Below, piece by piece: positions 31,751 to 40,971 of a stretch of 64,000 nt of DNA. Source of the stretch: Bacteroidales bacterium UBA2861 (GTDB taxonomy: Bacteria > Bacteroidota > Bacteroidia > Bacteroidales > UBA932); the NCBI GenBank assembly GCA_002350615.1, contig DEFD01000018.1:173132-237131 (forward strand), written 5' to 3'. A program made the position numbers and the translations under genes. How positions within the stretch are numbered: the first letter of the stretch is position 1; each line of letters begins with the position of its first letter. The notes beneath the pieces are model-generated. The model saw only the letters and a list, made by a program, of their open reading frames with translations, did no database searches and was not told where the DNA came from.

Positions 31751-31758
31751 TACCTTTG
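31751..31758 (+). promoter_or_regulatory. mraZ/dcw promoter -7 box
   Basis: TACCTTTG matches TAnnTTTG and lies 21 nt before the mraZ ATG. No good TTTG stands at the -33 place, where the last TGGAA units are. Confidence 0.65.
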
Positions 31759-31779
31759 TGCAACTTGCGTTTACGAATT

Positions 31780-32229
31780 ATGGTCACATTCATCGGCGAA
31801 TACGGCTCGAAGATCGACGACAAAGGGAGAATGGTTTTCCCTGCGCCGCTCAAGGGCGTTTTGCCGCCCGGTGGGGATATGAGATTCGTGATCAAAAAAT
31901 CCCTTTTCTCGCCCTGTCTGGACATGTACTCTTACGAAGAGTGGGAAAGACAGAGTGCCGAAGTGAGGGGCAAACTCAATTTCTTCAACGAGAAGGACGC
32001 AAGGTTCTGGAGAGAATATATGCGCGACCGCGACATCGTGGAACCCGACAGCAAACTCGGACGCATCAGCGTATCGCGCAGACTCCTTGAAGCCATAGGT
32101 GTAACCAAGGATGTGGTTTTCTCCGGCAATGACTTCAAAATCGAAATCTGGGCGAAGGAAAAATTTGAGCAGAGCCGCATTTCGGAAGAAGAGTACATTG
32201 CCCTGGCGGAGACCCTGTCTGAAAGATAG
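31780..32229 (+). CDS. mraZ: Transcriptional regulator MraZ
   Basis: The protein has 149 residues from the ATG at 31780; a TTG start at 31756 would lie inside the promoter. It has two SpoVT/AbrB-type halves: FIGEYGSKIDDKGRMVFPAP and later EPDSKLGRISVSRRLLEAIG with the conserved D-x-x-G-R pattern (here DDKGRM and SKLGRI). It is the first dcw gene and likely controls the operon through the TGGAA repeats just upstream. Confidence 0.93.
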   Translation: MVTFIGEYGSKIDDKGRMVFPAPLKGVLPPGGDMRFVIKKSLFSPCLDMYSYEEWERQSAEVRGKLNFFNEKDARFWREYMRDRDIVEPDSKLGRISVSRRLLEAIGVTKDVVFSGNDFKIEIWAKEKFEQSRISEEEYIALAETLSER

Positions 32230-32246
32230 ATAGGAGACCCGCAAAA

Positions 32247-33146
32247 GTGTATCACAATCCCGTATTGCTCCACGAGAGCATTTCAGCACTGGTAAACAAC
32301 CCTTCGGGCAGCTACGCCGACGCCACTTTCGGCGGAGGCGGCCACAGTGCTGCAATCCTTGCAAGCCTCGGCCCGGAAGGCCGGCTCCTGGCTTTCGACA
32401 GGGATGCCGACGCCGCGCGCAACGCCCTGAAAGACAAGCGTTTCACGCTGATACACAACAATTTCAGATTTATACACAATTACGTCCTTCTGCATGCTCC
32501 GGAAGGACTGGACGGAATACTTGCGGACTTGGGAGTATCCTCCCATCAGTTCGACACCGCGGAAAGAGGCTTTTCTTTCCGCTATAATGCAGCGCTTGAC
32601 ATGCGGATGAACGTGCAGGGCGAAAGGACTGCAGCGGACATTGTCAATTCGTACACGCAAGACGAGTTGGAAAGAATCCTAAGACTCTATGGAGAGGTGG
32701 AGAATCCCCGGAGGGTAGCGTCACTCATCGTCACCGCGAGGGAACTCTCCCCCATCCTCACCACAGAAGACCTCGACAATGCCATTGCAGCCGCCCTGCC
32801 GTCTTTCGCAGAGCACAAGTTCCTCGCCAAGGTATATCAGGCCCTGCGTATCGAGGTCAACGCCGAGATGCGCTCGCTCGAGAAATTCCTGGAAGGATCG
32901 GCTGCGTCGCTAAAGACCGGAGGCCGCCTCGTGATAATCACCTATCACTCCCTGGAAGACAGGATGGTGAAGAATTTCATGCGCACGGGCAACGTCGAAG
33001 GAGAAGAGCACAAGGACATCTACGGAAGGAAGCTGGCCCCTTTCAAGCCGCTTGGCGGGAAGCCTATACTGCCTTCCGAAGAGGAGATAGCGGGCAACAC
33101 ACGCGCCAGAAGCGCCAAACTGCGCATAGCAGAGAGAATTAACTGA
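32247..33146 (+). CDS. rsmH: 16S rRNA (cytosine1402-N4)-methyltransferase RsmH
   Basis: The 299-residue protein begins at a GTG (MYHNPVLLHESISALVNNPS). Motif I is YADATFGGGGHSAAIL, and the conserved region GILADLGVSSHQFD and NVQGERTAADIVN follow. It methylates C1402 of 16S rRNA. It lies 17 bp after mraZ, the usual order. The C-terminal R-x-A-K-L-R (RARSAKLRIAERI) is typical. Confidence 0.94.
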   Translation: MYHNPVLLHESISALVNNPSGSYADATFGGGGHSAAILASLGPEGRLLAFDRDADAARNALKDKRFTLIHNNFRFIHNYVLLHAPEGLDGILADLGVSSHQFDTAERGFSFRYNAALDMRMNVQGERTAADIVNSYTQDELERILRLYGEVENPRRVASLIVTARELSPILTTEDLDNAIAAALPSFAEHKFLAKVYQALRIEVNAEMRSLEKFLEGSAASLKTGGRLVIITYHSLEDRMVKNFMRTGNVEGEEHKDIYGRKLAPFKPLGGKPILPSEEEIAGNTRARSAKLRIAERIN

Positions 33147-33149
33147 GAA

Positions 33150-33509
33150 ATGGAACCGGTAAGGACTAAATGGAAGATTGCCGACCTCGGCACGCTGATC
33201 AAGAACAGCATCACCGCAATCATGCGCGGCGAGCTGCTCCTGCGGATGAACGTGGGCAAGAACTTCGCGAAGTATCTGTTCACATTCCTTCTGCTGGCCT
33301 TGCTGATTCTTTTCAACCTTGCGGTAGAGGACACTCTCAGCAAGGTGGAACGGAACAAACTGGCGCTCAAGGAACTTGAAATCCTGTATTCGGACAAGAC
33401 CTTCCAGGTGGCGTCCATGAGCAGGCGTTCATCCATAGCTAAACGGCTTGCGGATATGGGATCGGAAGTGCAGGAGCCTTCCAGCCCGGCAACGGTATTG
33501 GAGAAATAA
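33150..33509 (+). CDS. ftsL: FtsL-like divisome protein
   Basis: This 119-residue protein has a cytoplasmic basic part, one membrane helix (YLFTFLLLALLILFNLA) and a periplasmic coiled coil (KVERNKLALKELEILYSDKT). Size, topology and the place between rsmH and ftsI define FtsL even though sequence similarity is low in this family. It should bind FtsB/FtsQ-type partners and activate FtsW-FtsI. It lies 3 bp from each neighbour. Confidence 0.85.
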   Translation: MEPVRTKWKIADLGTLIKNSITAIMRGELLLRMNVGKNFAKYLFTFLLLALLILFNLAVEDTLSKVERNKLALKELEILYSDKTFQVASMSRRSSIAKRLADMGSEVQEPSSPATVLEK

Positions 33510-33512
33510 GAC

Positions 33513-35675
33513 ATGGCAGAAGAAAGAAGACTTCCTCAGCAGACCACGCCTGACGGCGGGAAGAGAAAGAAACGGGACGGAATAGGATTCGCCCTGTACA
33601 TCTTCTATCTCATACTGCTCGCGGCCACGGTGGGAATTGTCTTTACGAAGATTGTCTATTACCAGGTTTTCTGGGAGCCTGAGCAGAAAATCGCGCAGCC
33701 GCTCACTCCAAAGAAGGATATCCAGAAACTGGAGCCCGTCCGCGGGAACATACTGGACTGCAAGGGAAGGCTGCTCGCAATGTCATTCCCCGTATATGAC
33801 ATCCGCATGGACTGCACCGTCCGCAAGGCCGAATTCGCCAGGATGGCGGAAAAGGACAGCGCAGCGGCAGCCGAGAACCGCTGGCTGGCAAAGGCGCGCA
33901 GCCTGGCCGACGCGCTTGCAGGCGAACTTGGAGAGAAGAGCGGCGACGAATACTACACATCCATCCGCAATGCGAGGGCCAACGGCAACAAGTACCTTCT
34001 GATAACCAAGCAGGTGGACCTCGGCACCATGCAGAAAATCAAGCAGATGCCCCTGTTCTGGGAAGGTCCCAACAGAGGAGGCATCATAATCGAGCAGAGG
34101 AACATCCGCAAATATCCCTACGGCAGCCTCGCCAGACGAACCCTCGGTTTCGTGCGTGACAACAGCGGCGACCTCGGCAGCGAAGACAGCAACAAGGGTC
34201 TCGAGCGGCGCTTCGACTCGGTGCTGCACGGCATCGACGGCAAGGAAGTGCGCAGGGTGAGCGACGGCGGACGCATCCGGGATTACGACAGTACCTACAC
34301 CAAGCCCCAGGACGGCAAGGACCTGCGGATAACGATAGACATCGACCTCCAGGACATCGCCGACAAGGCCCTGCGGGAGCAGATCCAGGATGAAGAAGAC
34401 CTCGACGAGGCCTGCCTGGTGCTGATGGACGTCAAGAGCGGCGCCATCCGCGCGATGGTCAACCTCAAGCGCGACCAAAACAATCCCGCGCACTTCGCGG
34501 AAATCTACAACACCGCCATCCAGCGGCGCTGTGAGCCCGGTTCAGTATTCAAGACCGCTACCCTGCTCGCCGCGGTGGACGACGGCTACATCAAGTGCCT
34601 GGACGAAACCATCCCCACCAACCATGGAGTGGTGAAGAACGCCAAGATGCGCCAGGACGTACACATCCTGGACTGGGAAAGGGAGTACAAGACCAAGGAA
34701 ATCAGCTATCTGGACGGTTTCAAGATATCTTCCAACTACGTCCTCTCGACAATCGCCGTCCAGAATTACGCCGACAAGCCCCAACAGTTTGTGTCCAAGC
34801 TCTACTCCTTCGGCCTCGGCGACAGCTTCAACTTCGACCTGGACGGTATGGCTCCGCCTTTCATCCCGGATCCCAACAAACGCAACCGCAACGAGCCCGG
34901 ACACTGGAGCAACACCACCCTGGGCGCCATAGGCTTCGGATACTCCACCATGGAGACCCCTCTGCAGATCCTCACCTTCTACAACGGCATAGCCAACAAG
35001 GGCCGTCTCATGAAGCCCTATCTGGTGGAAGACATAGAGTACCGCGGCGATGTCGAGATACGCTACGGGCGCAGCGTCCTGAATTCTTCCATGTGCAAGA
35101 GGTCTTCGGCCGACACCGTGAACAGAGCGCTCATGGCAGTGACGGAAGAAGGAACCGCGAAAGTGCTGAAAAACGCGAAATGCAAGGTGGCCGGAAAGAC
35201 CGGAACATCCTTCGCCGCCGTGGACGGAAGCTATTCGAATGCGGAAGGGCGGAAAATCTACCAGGGTACTTTCGTAGGATATTTCCCTGCGGAAAGCCCC
35301 AAATACAGCATAGTCTGCCAGGTTGTTTCCAAACCGACGAAGCATCAGTACCAGGGAGGAGGAATACCCGCCAGGGCTGTGAAGACGGTGGTGAACTACG
35401 TGGCCGACACGGACCCCGGCTGGAGGCAAGGGCTCGAAAAGACATCCCAGGTGCCGCTCATGAAAACGGAGCACGAGATCTCGGAGGTAGATGGGGACAA
35501 TCTCCTCACGACAGTGCCTGATCTACGCGGAATGGGCCTCAAGGACCTTCTGTACGTGGCTGAAAACTCGGGACTTCACTGCGAATACAGCGGAAGCGGA
35601 CATGTCAGGAGCCAATCCCCCGCGGCGGGCACGAAAATAAAGGCGGGAAGTACCGTAAAAGTAATAATGAAATGA
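33513..35675 (+). CDS. ftsI: Division-specific transpeptidase FtsI (PBP3) with PASTA domain
   Basis: At 720 residues it has a basic N-tail, a membrane helix (GFALYIFYLILLAATVGIVF), the PBP dimerisation domain (PVRGNILDCKGRLLAMSFPV) and a transpeptidase domain with EPGSVFKTA (Ser ~344), SSN in KISSNYVLS and AGKTGTSFA (Lys ~561). A single C-terminal PASTA domain (TVPDLRGMGLKDLLYVAENS) is usual in Bacteroidota. It cross-links septal peptidoglycan. Its TGA overlaps the murE ATG. Confidence 0.94.
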   Translation: MAEERRLPQQTTPDGGKRKKRDGIGFALYIFYLILLAATVGIVFTKIVYYQVFWEPEQKIAQPLTPKKDIQKLEPVRGNILDCKGRLLAMSFPVYDIRMDCTVRKAEFARMAEKDSAAAAENRWLAKARSLADALAGELGEKSGDEYYTSIRNARANGNKYLLITKQVDLGTMQKIKQMPLFWEGPNRGGIIIEQRNIRKYPYGSLARRTLGFVRDNSGDLGSEDSNKGLERRFDSVLHGIDGKEVRRVSDGGRIRDYDSTYTKPQDGKDLRITIDIDLQDIADKALREQIQDEEDLDEACLVLMDVKSGAIRAMVNLKRDQNNPAHFAEIYNTAIQRRCEPGSVFKTATLLAAVDDGYIKCLDETIPTNHGVVKNAKMRQDVHILDWEREYKTKEISYLDGFKISSNYVLSTIAVQNYADKPQQFVSKLYSFGLGDSFNFDLDGMAPPFIPDPNKRNRNEPGHWSNTTLGAIGFGYSTMETPLQILTFYNGIANKGRLMKPYLVEDIEYRGDVEIRYGRSVLNSSMCKRSSADTVNRALMAVTEEGTAKVLKNAKCKVAGKTGTSFAAVDGSYSNAEGRKIYQGTFVGYFPAESPKYSIVCQVVSKPTKHQYQGGGIPARAVKTVVNYVADTDPGWRQGLEKTSQVPLMKTEHEISEVDGDNLLTTVPDLRGMGLKDLLYVAENSGLHCEYSGSGHVRSQSPAAGTKIKAGSTVKVIMK

Positions 35676-37072
35676 GACTTGAAGATATAATAAAAGGCAC
35701 CGGCGCAAGCATTCTGCACGGAACTCCGGACACGGAGATCCGGGGAATCGCTTCCGACTCGCGCAAAGTGCAGGAAGGATGGCTTTTCATCGCGGTGAAA
35801 GGCTGCAGCGCCGACGGACACGCCTATATAGAATCCGCACTTGAAAAGGGTGCCGCCGCCGTGGTCGACGCGGATCGCAGGGCACTCGCCCTGTGTGCGG
35901 ACCGTTTCTATTCCCATCCTTCCGGGAAACTCCAGCTTGTGGGAATAACCGGGACGAACGGCAAGACAACAACGGTTACGCTGCTGTACAATCTTTTCCG
36001 TTCGCTCGGATACGAATGCGGACTGCTCTCCACGATTGCCAATTTCGTAGGCACCAGACGCAGCGAGACGGCCAACACCACCGCCGACCCCATCACCATC
36101 AACTCCCTGCTTGCGGAAATGGTGGAGGCCGGATGCCAGTACTGCTTCATGGAAGTGAGTTCCATAGGCATCGAGCAGGAGCGCACCGCCGGACTTGAAT
36201 TCAAAGTGGGCATTTTCTCCAATCTCACCCACGACCATCTGGACTACCACAAGACCTTCGCGGAGTACCTGCGCTGCAAGAAACTTTTCTTCGACAATCT
36301 GCCCAAGGATGCCACGGCCATAGTGAATGTAGATGACCGCAACGGCATGGTAATGGTCCAGAACACCAAGGCGAAAATCGTCACATACTCCTGCCGCAAG
36401 GCCGCGGACCACAGCTGCAGCATACTCGAAGAGAGTTTCGAAGGGATGCTCCTGAGGATAGACGGCACCGAGGCCTGGACAAGGCTCACAGGGGCTCACA
36501 ACGCATACAACATCCTGGCGATCTACTGCACGGCGCTAGCCCTCGGAAGCACGAAAGAGGAAACCCTCCTCGCCGTCAGCAAGCTGGAAAGCGCTCCCGG
36601 AAGGCTTGAAACCCTGCGCGGACCAAAAGACCTCGCCGTTGTCATAGACTACGCTCACACTCCCGACGCCCTTCAGAACGTGCTGAAGACGCTCCGGGAC
36701 ATCGCCCCGAAAAGACAGCTCATCTGCCTCTTCGGATGCGGCGGCGACAGGGACCGCAGCAAAAGGCCCGAAATGGCTGCAATCGCCGAGAAGCTTTCGG
36801 ACCGCATCTTCATCACCTCGGACAACAGCCGCAGCGAAAACACGGAAGACATTATCGCCGAAATCAAAACCGGTCTCAGCAAGGCCGGAGCGGCGAAAGC
36901 GATATGCATCAGCGACCGCAAGGAAGCCATCCGCGCAGCCATCCTCACCGCCCCCGAGTCCTCCACCATCCTCATCGCGGGCAAGGGGCACGAGACCTAT
37001 CAGATTATAGGAAACACCAAATACCATTTTGACGAAAGGGAAATAGTCAACGAAATTTTCAGCCAGCTATGA
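35672..37072 (+). CDS. murE: UDP-MurNAc-tripeptide synthetase MurE
   Basis: The 466-residue protein shows the Mur ligase ATP motif LVGITGTNGKTTTVT, the middle region NLTHDHLDYHKTFAEYLRCK and the C-terminal domain VVIDYAHTPDALQNVL. The amino-acid selecting motif is DNSRSE, close to the DNPR motif of meso-diaminopimelate enzymes, with Ser in place of Pro. The stretch before the ATP motif is shorter than in many homologues. It adds the third residue of the stem peptide. Confidence 0.93.
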   Translation: MRLEDIIKGTGASILHGTPDTEIRGIASDSRKVQEGWLFIAVKGCSADGHAYIESALEKGAAAVVDADRRALALCADRFYSHPSGKLQLVGITGTNGKTTTVTLLYNLFRSLGYECGLLSTIANFVGTRRSETANTTADPITINSLLAEMVEAGCQYCFMEVSSIGIEQERTAGLEFKVGIFSNLTHDHLDYHKTFAEYLRCKKLFFDNLPKDATAIVNVDDRNGMVMVQNTKAKIVTYSCRKAADHSCSILEESFEGMLLRIDGTEAWTRLTGAHNAYNILAIYCTALALGSTKEETLLAVSKLESAPGRLETLRGPKDLAVVIDYAHTPDALQNVLKTLRDIAPKRQLICLFGCGGDRDRSKRPEMAAIAEKLSDRIFITSDNSRSENTEDIIAEIKTGLSKAGAAKAICISDRKEAIRAAILTAPESSTILIAGKGHETYQIIGNTKYHFDEREIVNEIFSQL

Positions 37073-38229
37073 TATACCATCTCTTTGAATTTCTTAAAGA
37101 TTTCGACATCCCCGGAAAGGGCCTGATGCACTACCTGTCATTCAGGGCCCTGGCGGCTGTCACCTTCAGCATGCTCCTGTCCTTCTTCGCCGGGGGCAAA
37201 ATCATCGCCTGGCTGCAGCGCAAGCAGATCGGGGAAACCATAAGGAACCTTGGCCTCGAAGGGCAGATGCAGAAGAAAGGCACTCCTACCATGGGAGGAA
37301 TAATCATCCTGCTCTCGCTCCTGGTCACGGTGCTGCTGTTCTGCGACCTCACCAACATCTACGTGCAGCTCCTTCTGATCACCGCCCTCTGGTGCGGCGG
37401 CATCGGCTTCTGCGACGACTACATCAAGGTGTTCAAGCACAACAAGGAAGGCATGAGCGAGAAGATGAAGCTCATCCTGCAGTTCATCCTCGCCCTCGGC
37501 ATTGCGCTCATCTTCTGCTTCTCTTCCAAGATCTGGGGCGACGCCCCCAAGGAACTCGTTACCACGATTCCTTTCGTAAAGTCCAATGAATTCGACTATT
37601 CCTGGCTCTCCCCCTTCAAAGGGCAGCTTGGAATGTACTTCTCCTGGGGAATATACGTGGTGATGATAATCCTCGTCATCCTGGCCTGCTCCAACGGAAC
37701 CAACCTCACCGACGGCCTCGACGGCCTTGCATCCGGCACCTCCGCCATCGTGGGCGTAGCGCTCGGCATACTCGCCTACCTCAGCGGCAACCTTCTGAAT
37801 TCGGATTACCTGAATATAATGTATCTGCCTGGCACTGGCGAGATAGCTGTCTTCCTGGCTGCCTTCGTGGGTGCGCTCATAGGCTTCCTATGGTACAACA
37901 CCTTCCCGGCGCAGGTATTCATGGGCGACACGGGCAGCCTTGCGATCGGCGGCATCATAGGCGTGAGCGCCATCCTCATACGCAAGGAGCTGCTACTTCC
38001 CCTTCTCTGCGGGATTTTCCTGGTGGAAAGCCTCAGCGTCCTCATGCAGAAATACTGGTTCAAATACACCAGGCACCGTTACGGCGAAGGCAGGAGGATA
38101 TTCCTGATGGCCCCCCTGCATCATCACTTCCAGAAAAAGGGCATGCCGGAACCACGCATCGTAAGCCGTTTCTGGATAATTGGTATAATACTGGCAGTGG
38201 CCACGCTGGCGCTGCTTAAGATAAGATAG
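37069..38229 (+). CDS. mraY: Phospho-N-acetylmuramoyl-pentapeptide transferase MraY
   Basis: This 386-residue protein has about ten membrane helices. It has GTPTMGGIIIL (motif KGTPTMGG), the Asp-rich GFCDDYIKVFKHNKEGM, NLTDGLDGLASG, and the late APLHHHFQKKGMPE with three His. All are catalytic hallmarks of MraY. It makes lipid I from UDP-MurNAc-pentapeptide. It overlaps murE by 4 bp. Confidence 0.95.
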   Translation: MIYHLFEFLKDFDIPGKGLMHYLSFRALAAVTFSMLLSFFAGGKIIAWLQRKQIGETIRNLGLEGQMQKKGTPTMGGIIILLSLLVTVLLFCDLTNIYVQLLLITALWCGGIGFCDDYIKVFKHNKEGMSEKMKLILQFILALGIALIFCFSSKIWGDAPKELVTTIPFVKSNEFDYSWLSPFKGQLGMYFSWGIYVVMIILVILACSNGTNLTDGLDGLASGTSAIVGVALGILAYLSGNLLNSDYLNIMYLPGTGEIAVFLAAFVGALIGFLWYNTFPAQVFMGDTGSLAIGGIIGVSAILIRKELLLPLLCGIFLVESLSVLMQKYWFKYTRHRYGEGRRIFLMAPLHHHFQKKGMPEPRIVSRFWIIGIILAVATLALLKIR

Positions 38230-38231
38230 TT

Positions 38232-39572
38232 ATGGCAAGACTCGTAGTATTGGGCGGAGCCGAAAGCGGCGTGGGAGCCGCAGTGCTCGCAAAGGTTAAA
38301 GGATTCGACGTTTTCCTTTCCGACAACGGAAGCATAAAGGAAGAGTATGTGCAGACCCTGCGCAAATGGGATATCCCCTTCGAGCAGGGCGGACATACCG
38401 AGGATCTGGTGCTGAATGCCGACGAGGTGGTGAAGAGCCCCGGAATTCCGGAGAGCGTCCCCATCGTGCGCAAGCTTGTCGCCCAGGGAACGCATGTCAT
38501 CTCCGAGATAGAATTCGCCGGCCGCTACGACAAGGCGAAAAAGATCTGCATCACCGGATCCAACGGCAAGACCACTACAACTTCCCTCATCTATTACCTG
38601 CTCAAGAACGCAGGCCTCAACGTAGGGCTGGGAGGCAATATCGGCCAGAGCTACGCCATGCAGGTGGCAACCGAGGAACACGATTATTACGTGCTGGAAA
38701 TCAGCAGTTTCCAGCTTGACGGATGCTACGATTTCCACCCCGACATCGCCATCATCACCAATATCACCCCGGACCATCTGGACCGCTACGACCATAACTT
38801 CGAGAACTACATCCGCAGCAAGTTCCGCATAACCCGCAACCTTCGCCCGGAGGACTGCTTCATCTTCGACTCCGACGACGAAATCACGGTCGGACACCTG
38901 AGCAAGATAGTGGTCCATGCCCAGCAGCTCCCCTTCTCCCAGGAGAAGGAAGTGCAGCAGGGCGCGTTCCTGAAAAAAGACAGGATCGTGCTCCGCTACA
39001 AACAGAGCGAAAGCGAGATATATCTCAAGGAACTCGCCCTCGGCGGACGGCACAACGTGTACAACTCCATGGCGGCGGCTCTCGCTGCAAAGGCGGCCGG
39101 CATAAACAACGACATAATACGCAATTCCCTGAAGAGTTTCCAGCCCATCGAACACAGGCTCGAGCCGGTGCTCAGCGTGGGAGACGTGCTCTACGTCAAC
39201 GACTCCAAGGCTACCAACGTGGATGCGGCATGGTATGCCCTGGAATGCCAGACAAGGCCGGTGGTATGGATAGTCGGAGGCACCGACAAGGGCAACGACT
39301 ACAGCGTACTCAAACCCCTTGTAAAGGAAAAAGTGAAGGCTATAGTATGCCTGGGCGTGGATAACGCCAAGATACATGCGGCTTTCGAAGAAATAGTGGG
39401 AAGCGACAAGATCTGCGACACCGCCGGAGCCGGGCAGGCAGTGAAGGCGGCCGCATCCTTCGCATCTGCGGGAGATGTCGTACTGCTCAGCCCCTGCTGC
39501 GCCAGTTTCGACCTTTTCAAGTGCTACGAAGACCGTGGCGAGCAGTTCAAGGCGGCGGTAAGGAATCTGTAA
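38232..39572 (+). CDS. murD: UDP-MurNAc-L-alanine:D-glutamate ligase MurD
   Basis: The 446-residue protein carries ICITGSNGKTTTTSLIYYLL (ATP), the GGNIGQSYAMQV region, EISSFQLDGCYDFHPDIAII and NITPDHLDRYDHNFENYI, then NDSKATNVDAAWYAL and a final SPCCASFDLFKCYEDRGEQF. It adds D-glutamate to UDP-MurNAc-Ala. It follows mraY after 2 bp. Confidence 0.95.
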   Translation: MARLVVLGGAESGVGAAVLAKVKGFDVFLSDNGSIKEEYVQTLRKWDIPFEQGGHTEDLVLNADEVVKSPGIPESVPIVRKLVAQGTHVISEIEFAGRYDKAKKICITGSNGKTTTTSLIYYLLKNAGLNVGLGGNIGQSYAMQVATEEHDYYVLEISSFQLDGCYDFHPDIAIITNITPDHLDRYDHNFENYIRSKFRITRNLRPEDCFIFDSDDEITVGHLSKIVVHAQQLPFSQEKEVQQGAFLKKDRIVLRYKQSESEIYLKELALGGRHNVYNSMAAALAAKAAGINNDIIRNSLKSFQPIEHRLEPVLSVGDVLYVNDSKATNVDAAWYALECQTRPVVWIVGGTDKGNDYSVLKPLVKEKVKAIVCLGVDNAKIHAAFEEIVGSDKICDTAGAGQAVKAAASFASAGDVVLLSPCCASFDLFKCYEDRGEQFKAAVRNL

Positions 39573-39585
39573 AAGCTGGAAAGAA

Positions 39586-40971
39586 ATGGCAAAGGGCAAG
39601 AAATTCTGGACATACCTGGAAGATATGGAAGGCGACAAGGTCGTATGGATCATCGTCATCCTCCTCATACTGTGCTCGGTGCTATGCCTTTTCTCTTCCA
39701 CTTCCCATCTCCTTACCAAAGGGCAGACTAGGCTGGACATCGTGCGCGAGCAGATAGTGCTTTCCTTCGTCGGCATAGGTATCCTGATTGCCGCCTACAA
39801 TATCAAGAAAGTCGAATTCTGGAGGGGTCTTGCCAAAATAGGCTTCATAGGCTCCCTCGCCCTGCTCCTGCTTCTTGTCAGCGGTCTGGACCTCGGAATC
39901 CTCAGGCCGGTCACCATCAACGGCGCGAGGCGTATAATCCAGGTCAGCATCGGCGGACACGGCATACAGCTGCACGTGTTCGAGATAGTCAAAGTCGCGA
40001 TGGTCATGTACCTCGCCTGGGCCATGGACGCCTTGAAGAAGGGCGAGCTTGACAAATATCTCCCAAGTGAAAACGCGCGGAAATGGGCCTTCATCTACGG
40101 ACCTTTCGCCATTACGGTGCTTCTCCTCATCACAGGAAGCGGTTCCGCGGCCATCTTCATGGGAGGGATCATGTTCCTGGTAATCATGCTCGGGGGAGGA
40201 AGTATCCGTGAATTCCTGATGATACTTGCCACCGGAGCCGTGCTCATAGGCGTGGTCGCAGGACTCAACCATGTTTCCCGCAGCGAAGAGAACCCCCGCG
40301 GAAGGATATTCCAGAGATGGGCCACCATAGAGAACCGTATTTTCAACGGCCACCACGAAGATTACGAGCAGACGGTCCTGCATGCACGCAAGGGAAGCCT
40401 CGAATATCAAGAAGCCCTCGACAAGATACGGCAGCCTTACAGCGCCAAGATAGCCGTGCACCAGGGTGGTCTCTGGGGCAAAGGACCGGGACGGAGCGAG
40501 CAGCGTTACGTGGTCCCCGACATGTCGGAAGACTATATGTACAGCTTCATAATCGAAGAATACGGGCTGCTCGGAGGGATGTTCGTGCTGATTCTCTACC
40601 TGAGCCTGCTGGCAAGGAGCTCCATCATAGTGCGGGGCTGCAACGACCTCTTCGCGAAGCTCTGCGTGGCGGGACTTTCGCTCCTGATAGTGGGACAGGC
40701 TTTCCTGCACATATTCGTAAATGTGGACTTCGGCCCCATGACGGGCCAGACCCTGCCCATAATCAGCCACGGGGCATCGGCATTCATCTGCTTCATAATA
40801 GCCTTCGGCGTCATCCTGAGCCTCAGCCGCATATCCGCCAAGGAGATGAAGAAGATGCAGCGTGAAGCCCAGCCCCTGGTGGAGCTGGAGCAGGTGCAGC
40901 AGGAGCAGCAAAGTGGTCTCGAGGACCTCGAAGATTTTGAAAGTGAAAAGATATATGACCAGGAAGTATAA
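39586..40971 (+). CDS. ftsW: Septal peptidoglycan polymerase FtsW
   Basis: At 461 residues this SEDS protein has about ten membrane helices and the motif NGARRIIQVSI near the fourth. It also shows HVSRSEENPRGRIFQRWATI before the large loop and TGQTLPIISHGASAFICFII near the end. It polymerises lipid II together with FtsI. A Gln/Glu-rich cytoplasmic tail (VELEQVQQEQQSGLEDLEDF) extends beyond the usual end and overlaps the murG start by 17 bp. Confidence 0.93.
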   Translation: MAKGKKFWTYLEDMEGDKVVWIIVILLILCSVLCLFSSTSHLLTKGQTRLDIVREQIVLSFVGIGILIAAYNIKKVEFWRGLAKIGFIGSLALLLLLVSGLDLGILRPVTINGARRIIQVSIGGHGIQLHVFEIVKVAMVMYLAWAMDALKKGELDKYLPSENARKWAFIYGPFAITVLLLITGSGSAAIFMGGIMFLVIMLGGGSIREFLMILATGAVLIGVVAGLNHVSRSEENPRGRIFQRWATIENRIFNGHHEDYEQTVLHARKGSLEYQEALDKIRQPYSAKIAVHQGGLWGKGPGRSEQRYVVPDMSEDYMYSFIIEEYGLLGGMFVLILYLSLLARSSIIVRGCNDLFAKLCVAGLSLLIVGQAFLHIFVNVDFGPMTGQTLPIISHGASAFICFIIAFGVILSLSRISAKEMKKMQREAQPLVELEQVQQEQQSGLEDLEDFESEKIYDQEV

